62,904 bases of DNA from Chloroflexota bacterium (GTDB taxonomy: Bacteria; Chloroflexota; Anaerolineae; Aggregatilineales; Phototrophicaceae). This document shows positions 44,385 through 52,358 of the stretch, one piece after another; the stretch's first letter is position 1; the number at the start of each line of letters is the position of its first letter. The position numbers were made by a program, and so were the translations under genes. The stretch is from contig JAPPEU010000037.1 in assembly GCA_028875245.1 (NCBI GenBank), positions 1-62,904 on the forward strand, read 5' to 3'. The notes beneath the pieces were generated by a model that saw only the letters and a program-made list of their open reading frames with translations, was not told where the DNA came from and did no database searches.

Positions 44385-45257
44385 TCAACCGGCGAAGGTC
44401 GGAGTCGGCATCCCTTTTACGCCAGGCTGATAGCTGAAGAGGCTGCCGGCGAGCGGATATTCCGCCAAGTCCTCGTCCGACATGGCGGTGCTGGCCGAGG
44501 TGATATAGAGCGTATCCAGCTCGGCGCCGGCGAAGGTGCAGCTGGTGATATTGAGCGCGGGCAGCGGCACGACCTCCAGAATCTCGCCGGCCGGCGAATA
44601 CCGTGTGATGCGCGCGCCGCCAAAATGCGCCACCCAAATGCAATCTTCGCTGTCGACGGTCATGCCGTCGGGCACGCCCTCGTCATCCTGCGTGAACTCG
44701 GTGAAGACGCGCTTGTTGCTCAGCGAACCGTCCGCGCCGATATCGAGCGCGTAAATTACCCGCTTGATGCTGTCGGTGTGGTAGATGATCGTATTGTCGA
44801 TGTTGAAAGTTGGACCGTTGCAGATGATGTAATCGGAATCGACCTGCTGCACGCTCAAGTCGGGGTCGAGCCGATAGAGCGAGCCGCTTTCGCTGACCTG
44901 CTCGATATCCATAGTGCCGGCCCAATAGCGCCCGCTGTTATCGACCTTGCCGTCATTGAAGCGGTTGCCGGGCTGATCGGCTTCCGGCAGCTGGATCGGC
45001 GTGGCGGAAAGCACCTCAAAGTTGACAGTGGCGAAGCCGTCCTGGATCGTGCCGATGAAACCGCCATCCCGCCTTGGGTTCAGGCTGGTCACGGCGAAAT
45101 CGAAAGTCCAGGTCGTTTTGGCGCCGTCCGCCAAAGCGTAACGGTGGACCTTGTCGCTCATTATATCGACCCAGTAAACCGCGTTCTCCGCTTCCACCCA
45201 AACCGGTCCCTCGCCGAGAACCGCGCGAATCTCCCACACTGTCTTTACGTCGCTCAT
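44385..45257 (-). CDS. SMP-30/gluconolactonase family lactonase
   Basis: 290 residues of the six-bladed SMP-30 fold. Metal-binding and active-site segments: AVLGEGPVWVEAENAVYWVDI (conserved Glu), GNRFNDGKVDNSGRYWAGTMD (conserved Asn/Asp), CNGPTFNIDNTIIYHTDS, and DEGVPDGMTVDSEDCIWVAHFGG (conserved Asp). The family opens sugar-acid lactones with a divalent metal. Encoded next to an enolase-superfamily dehydratase in the same direction, it probably produces that enzyme's sugar-acid substrate. The 260-base upstream gap to the antitoxin gene shows nothing recognisable. Confidence 0.9.
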   Translation of the reverse strand: MSDVKTVWEIRAVLGEGPVWVEAENAVYWVDIMSDKVHRYALADGAKTTWTFDFAVTSLNPRRDGGFIGTIQDGFATVNFEVLSATPIQLPEADQPGNRFNDGKVDNSGRYWAGTMDIEQVSESGSLYRLDPDLSVQQVDSDYIICNGPTFNIDNTIIYHTDSIKRVIYALDIGADGSLSNKRVFTEFTQDDEGVPDGMTVDSEDCIWVAHFGGARITRYSPAGEILEVVPLPALNITSCTFAGAELDTLYITSASTAMSDEDLAEYPLAGSLFSYQPGVKGMPTPTFAG

Positions 45258-45281
45258 TTTCGCCTTCCCGATTTTGATATT

Positions 45282-45312
45282 GTCGGGCGACTCACCGAGC
45301 CGCCCCTACAAC
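45282..45312. repeat. Short palindromic repeat between lactonase and dehydratase genes
   Basis: TGTCGGGCGACTCACCGAGC followed by CGCCCCTACA is one unit of the GTAGGGGCGA family in reverse orientation. Confidence 0.65.
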
Positions 45313-45336
45313 ATTTACCGTTGCCTTAGGTGTATT

Positions 45337-46470
45337 TTACCAATTCGCAACCGAGCCGTCAGGTCGGCGCAGATGACGCAGCTCGCCCATTTCAAATGGA
45401 TACTTGCCGAGCGCGTCGGGGTTGAACTCGATGCCAAGCCCGGGCGCCGTCGGCGGCAGCAGATAGCCATCTTCCCATTCCGGCTGATTGAGCACGAGAT
45501 CGGGCATGCTCTCTCCGGGGCGGCGCGGCAATTCTTGCACGGCGCAATTGGGCACGGACAGGCAGAGATGCAAAAAGGCCGAGGTGGCGACCGGCCCAAT
45601 GGGATTGTGCACGGCGAGGTCGATATAATGCGTCTCGCAGGCGGCGGCGATCTTCTTGGCTTCGGTGATCCCGCCACAGATGCAGAGGTCGACGCGGGCA
45701 AAATCGATCAGCTCTTCTTCGATGACCTGGCGGAACTCCCACTTGGAATTGTATTGCTCGCCGGCGGCCAGCGGGACGGTCGTCCTGTTGCGCAGATTGC
45801 GATAAGACTGCGAATTCTCGACACGCAGCGGGTCTTCGACAAAATAGGGACGATACTGCTCAAATTCCTGGCAGAGCCAAATCGCATCGGCGGGGTCGAG
45901 GCGGGTGTGCACATCGATCGCCAGCTTGACCTCGTCGCCCAGCGCCAGCCGCAGCGCCTCTATCTCTTTGATGGCGCGGCGCACCGCAGCCTGTGGCTCG
46001 AGGATTTTCTCGGGCTCGTGCGCCAGCCCCCAGCGCAGGACCTTCCAGCCCTCGTCCAGGGAGCGCTGGCAGCATTCGACCAGTTCTTCTACCGTCTCGC
46101 CGCCGTTGTGATTGTAGGTGAGCATGCGATCGCGGGCGCGCCCGCCAAGCAGATCATAAACGGGGACGCCCAGCGCCTTGCCCTTGATATCCCAGAGGGC
46201 GATGTCGATGGCGGCGATGGCGGCGGTCAGAATGCGCTGGGCCGGGAAGAAACCGCCGCGAAACAGCAGTTGCCAGAGATGCTCCGTCCGGAAGGGGTCC
46301 TGCCCGATGAGCAGCGGCTTGAAGTGCTCGATGGCGCCGCGCACCGCCAGCTCGCGCCCGGTGATGCCCGCTTCGCCGATGCCGCTGATGCCTTCATCAG
46401 TCTCGAGCACGACGAAACAGAATGTGCGCCATTCCTTGGCCAGATACACTTTGACATCGGTAATTTTCAT
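45337..46470 (-). CDS. Enolase-superfamily dehydratase (mandelate racemase/muconate lactonizing type)
   Basis: 377 residues. The N-terminal capping domain (MKITDVKVYL ... ETDEGISGIGEAG) precedes a TIM barrel. The three metal ligands are the Asp in LAIDVHTRLD, the Glu in FVEDPLRVEN and the Glu in LAAGEQYNS; a conserved His lies in LAVHNPIGP. Enzymes with this pattern (galactonate, mannonate or gluconate dehydratase-like) remove water from C6/C5 sugar acids to 2-keto-3-deoxy acids. The lactonase gene lies 80 bases downstream on the same strand. The exact substrate is not resolved. Confidence 0.88.
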   Translation of the reverse strand: MKITDVKVYLAKEWRTFCFVVLETDEGISGIGEAGITGRELAVRGAIEHFKPLLIGQDPFRTEHLWQLLFRGGFFPAQRILTAAIAAIDIALWDIKGKALGVPVYDLLGGRARDRMLTYNHNGGETVEELVECCQRSLDEGWKVLRWGLAHEPEKILEPQAAVRRAIKEIEALRLALGDEVKLAIDVHTRLDPADAIWLCQEFEQYRPYFVEDPLRVENSQSYRNLRNRTTVPLAAGEQYNSKWEFRQVIEEELIDFARVDLCICGGITEAKKIAAACETHYIDLAVHNPIGPVATSAFLHLCLSVPNCAVQELPRRPGESMPDLVLNQPEWEDGYLLPPTAPGLGIEFNPDALGKYPFEMGELRHLRRPDGSVANW

Positions 46471-46566
46471 AATCTATGTCCTGAGTTTTCTCAATTGCAA
46501 GCGTCGCGATTTGGGCGACCCAATCGCTCGCCCTTAGGGCCGGTGAGAAAGGCGCCCGCCGCCCAG

Positions 46567-48321
46567 CTAGTACCGCAGCCCGAAACCATAAGGAAACAGC
46601 GGATCTTGCGAGTCGCGCGGCATATCCGAGCGCTGCGCTCGCACGGCCTCCATGGATGATGGCAGCTCGAATGGCAGCCTGCCCTCGGGCCGCGCGCGCC
46701 CAAAGATGACATCCAGCGCGGCAGCGTCGCTGACCGCAAAATTGGCCAGCAGCCCCGCGGCCGCCTCGGCGATCTCCGGGATGACCGCGGCGCGTTCCAG
46801 GTAGATATCGACGATGGACGGCACGCGCGCCATGATATCCAGCAGCCGGCCAAGCTCCGGCTCTTTGAAGTCCAGGTCGCCCTGATGGAACATCTGCTCG
46901 AGGAAGAAGTCGCCGCGCGGCTGGAAGGGCGTCGCCAGGCGCAGAATCGCGAAGTCGGCGTCTTCGGGCCTGTCGACCACTTCGCCATATTCGGCGGCTA
47001 TGGCGGCATCCACATTCTCGATGTAGAGGCGTGGCCGCCCGGTCAGGGGCAGGCAGCCGTCATTCTTCAGCAGCGCCATGGAGCGGCGCTGGGCGCTCTC
47101 ACCGGCGGCGCGGAAGGCTGGGCTGCCGGCGGCATCAGCGGCGGCGGAGGCGTCGACCGTGCAGCGCTCGAACAGGCCCAGGCGGAATTTGTCACGCAAA
47201 AGGCGCCGCGCGCTTTCATCTATGCGCGCCTCACTCACCTTCTCCTCGCGCACCAACTCCACGATCAGCTCCGGGCAGGACTCGCCGCCGAACTGGTCAA
47301 CGCCGGCCTCCAATGCCTTGACGATGCGCTCGGGCACAGTCAAATGCTCGACCCCCCAGGCGCGGGCCGGGAAGGGCATGCCCATGATGTTGTCATCGGT
47401 GAGTACGCCCCAGTCGGTGCAGATGACGCCGTCGAAGCCCATCTGCCCGCGCAGCAAGTCACTGATGATGCCCTTGTTGAAGGCGAAGCCCACCTCTTCG
47501 TATTCCGTGCCCATGGGCTTGGCGTAGTAGGGCATCATCATGGCGGCGCCCGCCTCGATGGCCGCGGCGAAGGGCGGCAGGTGATAGTCGAAGTTGCCGC
47601 CTGGGTAGGCTTGCTCTGCGCCATAGGGAAAGTGAGGGTCGCTGCCATCTTTCTGCGCGCCGCCACCGGGAAAGTGCTTGGTCGTGCAGGCGACGCTCTG
47701 CGGGCCCAGCTTATCTCCCTGGAAGCCGCGGATGTAGGCGGCGGTCAGGCGGGCCGTCAGCGCAGCGTCCTCGCCGAAGGTGCCGTTGATGCGCCCCCAG
47801 CGCGGTTCGGTAGCCAGGTCGACCATCGGGTGCAAGGCGGCGCGCAAGCCCACGGCCAGGTATTCCTGGCGCGCGATATCGGCGAATTCCCGCACCAATT
47901 CCGGGTCGCCGATGGCCGCCAGGCCGGTCGTCTCGGGCCATTGCGAGAAGCCGGGCGTGCTCATCATGGCGCCCATCTGCTCGTTGAGGCTGTGGCGCGG
48001 GTCGCTGGACATGGTGATGGGAATGCCCAGGCGCGACTGAGCCGCCAGCCCCTGCAGCTGGTTCAGCCACTCGGCGGTTTCGACCGGCGGCACCGAGCCA
48101 ACCAGATTGAAATGCGCCAAGCCCTTGTCCAGCAGGTCGCGGATCGACATCCCGAAAAACGGATTTCGGCTTTCAGCGTCGAAGCTGCCATCGGGGCTGA
48201 TCATCACCATCGTCTGAAACATCAGGCCCGCTTTTTCTTCGAGGGTCATGCGCGCCAGCAGGTCGTCAACGCGCTGGTCGATGGAGCGGGCGGGGTCTTT
48301 GTACACGGGGCTCTCGGTCAT
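46567..48321 (-). CDS. Glycoside hydrolase family 3 enzyme
   Basis: 584 residues with no signal peptide, so cytoplasmic. The N-terminal (beta/alpha) barrel has RSIDQRVDDLLARMTLEEKAG split at the start, the KHFPGGGAQKDGSDPHF segment, and GFDGVICTDWGVL with the nucleophile Asp of family 3. A shorter C-terminal sandwich domain (SMALLKNDGCLPL ... FELPSSMEAVRAQ) follows. It cleaves beta-glucosides or beta-xylosides brought in by an ABC importer. The chain is shorter than many ~700-residue family members, as the C-terminal fibronectin-like domain is absent. Confidence 0.92.
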   Translation of the reverse strand: MTESPVYKDPARSIDQRVDDLLARMTLEEKAGLMFQTMVMISPDGSFDAESRNPFFGMSIRDLLDKGLAHFNLVGSVPPVETAEWLNQLQGLAAQSRLGIPITMSSDPRHSLNEQMGAMMSTPGFSQWPETTGLAAIGDPELVREFADIARQEYLAVGLRAALHPMVDLATEPRWGRINGTFGEDAALTARLTAAYIRGFQGDKLGPQSVACTTKHFPGGGAQKDGSDPHFPYGAEQAYPGGNFDYHLPPFAAAIEAGAAMMMPYYAKPMGTEYEEVGFAFNKGIISDLLRGQMGFDGVICTDWGVLTDDNIMGMPFPARAWGVEHLTVPERIVKALEAGVDQFGGESCPELIVELVREEKVSEARIDESARRLLRDKFRLGLFERCTVDASAAADAAGSPAFRAAGESAQRRSMALLKNDGCLPLTGRPRLYIENVDAAIAAEYGEVVDRPEDADFAILRLATPFQPRGDFFLEQMFHQGDLDFKEPELGRLLDIMARVPSIVDIYLERAAVIPEIAEAAAGLLANFAVSDAAALDVIFGRARPEGRLPFELPSSMEAVRAQRSDMPRDSQDPLFPYGFGLRY

Positions 48322-48340
48322 GCGACCTGTCCTTTTCTGA

Positions 48341-49873
48341 TTAGTTCAGTCCATAGAGGTCACTGTACTTCTCCTCGAGATAATCCAGCAAGGGCGCTGT
48401 ATTCAGCCCTTCGCCCGAGATGCGCCTCAGCAGTTCGTCGGTGCTGTAGGCGTGGCCATGCCGATAGATATGCTCGCTCAGCCAATTCAGCAACGTCTGA
48501 TAATCGCCCGCCGCCAGCGTCGCCGCCAAAGCGGGCATCTGCGCCCGGGCGGCCGCCAGCACCTGCGCCGCCATGATGTTGCCGATGGTATAGCAGGGGA
48601 AGTTGCCGAAACCGCCAAAAGACCAATGCACATCCTGTAAAACGCCGCGCCGATCGTCCGGCGGGGTCAGCCCGAGATATGCCTCCATCTTGGCGTTCCA
48701 GATTTCGGGCAGATCATCGACCGCGATCGCGCCTTCCAAAAGCGCCATTTCGATCTCTGCCCGCAGCATAATGTGCAGGTTATACGTAACTTCGTCCGCT
48801 TCTACCCGGATCAGGCTGGGGCGGACGCGATTGACCGCGCGATAAAAGAGCTCGGCATCGGCCGCCGCCAACTGGGCCGGGAAGGCTTCCTGCAGGCGGC
48901 TGAAATGCAGACGCCAGAAGTCGCGGCTGCGCCCGATCTGGTTTTCCCACAGGCGCGAAGAGAATTCGTGCGCGCCGAAGCTGGCGCCGCCGACCGCGTA
49001 CTGCCCGATGAAATCGGCCGTCAGCGCAGTGCGCGTCAATTCCGGCGCGATGTTCTGCTCATAAAGACCATGACCCGCCTCATGTAGCGCCGCGAAAAGC
49101 GACATCGGCAGGTAATTGGCGTCATAGCGCGTGGTGATGCGCACATCGTCGCGCGTGAAAGAAATCTCGAAAGGGTGCGGCGCGGTGTCCAGCCGCCCGC
49201 GCTCGTAGTCAAATCCGATCAAAGCCGTCAGCTCCAGGCAAAGGCCTTTCTGCGCGGCGAGGTCGTATTCGGCTTCCCACAGGTTGAGCGGCAGCGGCGC
49301 ATCAACCGCGGCGATCCGCTGGAGCAGGGGGAGGATGCCCGCTTTCAATTCGGCGAAAATCCGCCCGAGCCGGGCGGAAGTCATGCCCGGTTCAAACTGC
49401 CGGATCAACGCGTCGAAGGGATGGTCACTGTAACCGATGGCCTCGGCCAACTCAATATTCAGCGCGAGCATCCGCTTCAGCCAGGGCTTGAAGCCGGCGA
49501 AGTCATCGTCGTCTTTGGCCCTCGCCCAAGCCGCTTCCGATTGCGCGCCGAGCGCCGCCATTCGCGCGACCAATTCCGATGGTATGCGCCGGTGGATTTC
49601 GTAAGCGTCGCGGACCTGCCTTACAGCGCGGACCCGGTAGGAGTCTGCGTCCTCGCCAGCGACTTCCGCTTCGGCGGCGTCCAGGAGGCGGGCGGTTTTT
49701 TCGCTGACGAAGATCGACTTGGCCTGCGCGGTGAGCGTCGCCAGTTGCCTGCCTCTGCTGGCAGCGCCGCGGGCGGGCATCATCGTGCGCATATCCCATT
49801 TCAACGTATTCAGCGCGCAAAGCAGATCGTGATATTCGCCGATGCGCGCCGCCAGATCATCGTATGCCGCCAT
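48341..49873 (-). CDS. Metallocarboxypeptidase family M32 (Taq type)
   Basis: 510 residues, normal for M32. The zinc motif HEAGH is at residues 264-268, and the downstream Glu/Arg-rich block FGAHEFSSRLWENQIGRS is the family signature (HESQSRLWEN in most members, here EFSSRLWEN). MRTMMPARGAASRG near residue 30 is the other conserved segment. M32 enzymes remove C-terminal residues from peptides in the cytoplasm, with broad specificity. It follows the GH3 gene on the same strand with a 19-base gap, but no functional link is evident. Confidence 0.94.
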   Translation of the reverse strand: MAAYDDLAARIGEYHDLLCALNTLKWDMRTMMPARGAASRGRQLATLTAQAKSIFVSEKTARLLDAAEAEVAGEDADSYRVRAVRQVRDAYEIHRRIPSELVARMAALGAQSEAAWARAKDDDDFAGFKPWLKRMLALNIELAEAIGYSDHPFDALIRQFEPGMTSARLGRIFAELKAGILPLLQRIAAVDAPLPLNLWEAEYDLAAQKGLCLELTALIGFDYERGRLDTAPHPFEISFTRDDVRITTRYDANYLPMSLFAALHEAGHGLYEQNIAPELTRTALTADFIGQYAVGGASFGAHEFSSRLWENQIGRSRDFWRLHFSRLQEAFPAQLAAADAELFYRAVNRVRPSLIRVEADEVTYNLHIMLRAEIEMALLEGAIAVDDLPEIWNAKMEAYLGLTPPDDRRGVLQDVHWSFGGFGNFPCYTIGNIMAAQVLAAARAQMPALAATLAAGDYQTLLNWLSEHIYRHGHAYSTDELLRRISGEGLNTAPLLDYLEEKYSDLYGLN

Positions 49874-49920
49874 ACGCTTATCCCCATGTCTCAGAATTCA
49901 TGTACGGGCGTTTCGCCAGT

Positions 49921-50241
49921 GTCTGTTGAAAAACAGCCTTAAATGAAGTTAGTTGCCAGGAAGCGGACAGCAAGAGAATCTATCTCTTGGGCTAGATGCC
50001 GCGCCAAGCGCTTCAGATTGACCGCGGCCGTGAATGCCGCCTGCAATTCGACTTTGTTTTGCCCGCGATAACGGCTTTGCCGCAAACCATGTCTTCGCGT
50101 CAGTTCCCCTATCGTACTTTCGATGCGCGCGCAGGCATGCATTTCTTTGACAAACCCGGCGCTGGCCTGCTCTTTGCGGCGTCTTCTCAACTGTGATTGA
50201 CATACAATGTCATTATATGTCGATTCAGTTTTTCAACACTC
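49921..50241. mobile_element. Deleted IS remnant (IS1182-like) with terminal inverted repeats
   Basis: GTCTGTTGAAAAACAG at 49921-49936 and the inverted CTGTTTTTCAACA-like sequence CAGTTTTTCAACACTC at 50226-50241 are the ends. They enclose a 3' fragment of a transposase gene only; the 5' two thirds are gone. It lies between the M32 gene and the heptad-repeat gene. Confidence 0.72.
49939..50190 (-). pseudogene. C-terminal fragment of an IS1182-type transposase
   Basis: About 83 residues. RRRRKEQASAGFVKEMHACA, RIESTIGELTRRHGLRQSRY and FTAAVNLKRLARHLAQE match the extreme C-terminus of DDE transposases of the IS1182 group, where the last catalytic Glu lies in the RIESTIGE-like stretch. The catalytic Asp residues and the N-terminal domain are missing, so it cannot be active. 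The frame has a stop just upstream near the right inverted repeat. Confidence 0.75.
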
Positions 50242-50331
50242 TCCGGCGAGACGCCCGCGTTGCTTGGCTTGGCTTGGATCCTTATGATAAACTAGCAGAA
50301 AGGCGCAAAACGTACAGGGAGAGAGCCAGCG

Positions 50332-50748
50332 ATGCTTTCGGATGACATTCGGCTGGAACGAATTGAAGGCGAATATCAGACCGTCCGCCGCGCCCAGGAC
50401 AAGGTCTTTGACAATCTTAACGGACTTGGCGAGCTTTACGAACGGCTTGGGGAAGAGGTGCTGGCCAACCGGCACGCGATTGAGGCGAACCGGGTGGCGA
50501 TCGAGGCGAACCGGGTGGCGATCGAGGCGAACCGGGTGGCGATCGAGGCCAACCGCAATGAAATCCTGCTGTTGCGCCAGGCGGTTGCGGAAAACAGCCA
50601 GATGCTTGCGGCTATCATCGCTCATCTGGATGTGCCCTACAAACCCACAGGCTTCACCCCGGCCGGGGTAAAGGCGAATTGTCACCAGTTCGCCAAGCTC
50701 AAATCGACCTCATCGCCCCGCCATCGACGCGCAGGGTCGCGCCCGTGA
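50332..50748 (+). CDS. Small coiled-coil protein with a tandem 7-residue repeat
   Basis: 138 residues. The centre (about residues 50-78) consists of four near-exact heptads built on AIEANRV, encoded by a 21-bp tandem repeat (GCGATCGAGGCGAACCGGGT + G) that is identical at the DNA level. The rest is amphipathic: LSDDIRLERIEGEYQTVRRA before and ILLLRQAVAENSQMLAAII after. A long trimeric or dimeric coiled coil is likely. The last ~15 residues overlap the end of the convergent SDR gene. Similar small proteins occur near Uma2 and mobile genes, but no function is known. Confidence 0.6.
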   Translation: MLSDDIRLERIEGEYQTVRRAQDKVFDNLNGLGELYERLGEEVLANRHAIEANRVAIEANRVAIEANRVAIEANRNEILLLRQAVAENSQMLAAIIAHLDVPYKPTGFTPAGVKANCHQFAKLKSTSSPRHRRAGSRP

Positions 50749-51481
50749 TATAACTTGCCGCCGGCGAAAGCAGGAAAGCGCCGGCCGCGCCGAAGTCGTC
50801 GATCGTGCCATAGCGCCCCAGCGGGATACCGGCGATGGCGCGCGCCTTCACTTCGTCCATGCTGAGCCCCGTTTTCTCCGAGGTGACGGCGTCAAGCTGG
50901 GCCACGCGGTCGGTGTCGATGCGCCCGGGGATCAGGTTGTTGAGGCGGATGCCATCGCCGGCCAGCTCATCGGCCAGGGTCTTGACCATGCCGGCCACGC
51001 CGGCGCGCATGATCGTCGACAAGCCCAGGCGCGGGATGGGCTCCTTGATCGAACCCGAGGTGACCGTCAGTATTGAGCCGCCGTCCTTCATGTGCGGGAT
51101 CGTCTGGCGGATCATGCGGAAGCTGCTGAGCAGGGTCAACTCGAAGGCGGCCTGGAAATCGGCTTCGCTGACTTCCATGATGGTCTTGGCCGGCGGCCCG
51201 CCAGCGTTGACCAGCAGGCAGTCAATCGCGCCCCAGGCGGCGGCAGTCTTATCCACCCAGGCTTGAATATCGGCGGCGGCGCGCACATCACAAGCCGTGG
51301 CTAGCGTTTCAACGCCATAATCGGCGGCGATGGTTTCGGCGGCGGCGGCCACATCCTCGGCGCTGCGGCTGCAGAGCGATACCCGGGCGCCATTGGCGGC
51401 GAGCGCCTTGGCCACCCCATATCCCAAGCCCTTGCTTGAGGCAGCGACCAAGGCGACTTTATCCTTGAGTCCTAAATCCAT
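50699..51481 (-). CDS. SDR-family oxidoreductase lacking the canonical Tyr
   Basis: 260 residues with the Rossmann motif AASSKGLGYGVAKALAANGA, the NAG motif LLVNAGGPP, and the catalytic Ser in TVTSGSIKEP. The position of the usual YxxxK is filled by LGLSTIMRAGVAGMVK, without Tyr, as in a recurrent SDR subgroup. Activity on the common ketone substrates is therefore uncertain. The C-terminus SPAASYITGATLRVDGG is standard. FabG-like annotation is common but not specific. It follows the PH-domain gene on the same strand with a 16-base gap. Confidence 0.88.
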   Translation of the reverse strand: MDLGLKDKVALVAASSKGLGYGVAKALAANGARVSLCSRSAEDVAAAAETIAADYGVETLATACDVRAAADIQAWVDKTAAAWGAIDCLLVNAGGPPAKTIMEVSEADFQAAFELTLLSSFRMIRQTIPHMKDGGSILTVTSGSIKEPIPRLGLSTIMRAGVAGMVKTLADELAGDGIRLNNLIPGRIDTDRVAQLDAVTSEKTGLSMDEVKARAIAGIPLGRYGTIDDFGAAGAFLLSPAASYITGATLRVDGGAMRSI

Positions 51482-51497
51482 GTTTCTTCGTCTCCCC

Positions 51498-51866
51498 TCA
51501 ATTCACCAACTGAGTCAATAAACCTTGTACGGCATAAACATCAACGCTCTTGTTGAACTTCTTTTCAATCGGCTGCGTGTTGCTGCCGATCCAGAGCTTC
51601 AATTCGGCATCCAGGTCGAAGGTCCCCGTCGTCTCCACGCTGTACATGGTGATTTTGCTGTAGGGAATCGACAGGTATTCTTTCTTGCGCCCGGTCATGC
51701 CTTGCACATCGACCAGGATCAGACGGCGATCGGTAAAGATCCAGGTGTCGCGTATCACTTTGAAACCGGCGTAGACTTTTTCATCGTCAGCGAGGAGCCG
51801 GCCGAAGTCCCGCTTGATGCCGTCGCTGCTGACCGCTCCGGCGTTGCCAATCAGTCTGCCAAGCAT
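51498..51866 (-). CDS. Bacterial PH-domain protein (YvbH/DUF1696-like)
   Basis: 122 residues. A pleckstrin-like beta fold is indicated by DEKVYAGFKVIRDTWIFTDRRLILVD, SIPYSKITMYSVETTGTFD and the C-terminal helix VYAVQGLLTQLVN. Such short PH proteins form ring oligomers of unknown use in bacteria. The gene is immediately upstream of the SDR gene. Confidence 0.85.
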   Translation of the reverse strand: MLGRLIGNAGAVSSDGIKRDFGRLLADDEKVYAGFKVIRDTWIFTDRRLILVDVQGMTGRKKEYLSIPYSKITMYSVETTGTFDLDAELKLWIGSNTQPIEKKFNKSVDVYAVQGLLTQLVN

Positions 51867-52358
51867 TGATTTTCCCTAGCACCGTCTAAACGCGTACGGG
51901 GGTGATTATAACGTTTGCCGCTGATATGTTCAGCGGGAAAATTGCGCGTCTGGTGTTGAAGTCGGTGGAAACTCAGTTGGCCAAGTCAGTTCCGTCCATA
52001 TCGAACTCTGTCGGGGCTTGTCCGGCAATTCAATGTGTTTGCCCCTTCTTCGGTCTACCCCACCCCCGGCCCCTCCCCGAAGCATCAAGGAGGGGAGCAA
52101 AGATACCCGGATTTGGGACATCTATAGCGCAATCATATCTAATGGCGAGATCTATGCAGAATCCAACCGCGATGAATCGGTGGAATCGATGGCGGTAGAC
52201 TAAATCGGGCAACGAATCCGGGTTTATCGGACAAGCCTTGTAGGGGCGAGACTTGTCTCGCCCTCCCCTGTGCCCTCTGTCTACTCTACGTGTAATCGGT
52301 GGTGGATAATCCTTGTTCCAGCCGAAGAGAATACGCTGCTGCCAACACGACGCGCCAG
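51867..52358. other. 492-base gap with two palindromic repeats
   Basis: No gene is supported. At about 52,055-52,102 there is CCCCACCCCCGGCCCCTCCC followed by GAAGCATCAAGGAGGGGAGC; at 52,240-52,264 GTAGGGGCGAGACTTGTCTC followed by GCCC. The open frames here have repeat-like composition. Confidence 0.65.

Noticed and set aside
46885..48576. 563-codon plus-strand frame opposite the GH3 gene
   Set aside because: High-GC antisense shadow; its translation has no motif, while the minus strand encodes an unmistakable GH3 enzyme.
50949..51266. Idea that the absent Tyr in the SDR protein reflects a frameshift
   Set aside because: The surrounding residues keep the full SDR pattern in one frame, and the same variant is known as a subgroup, so substitution is the better reading.
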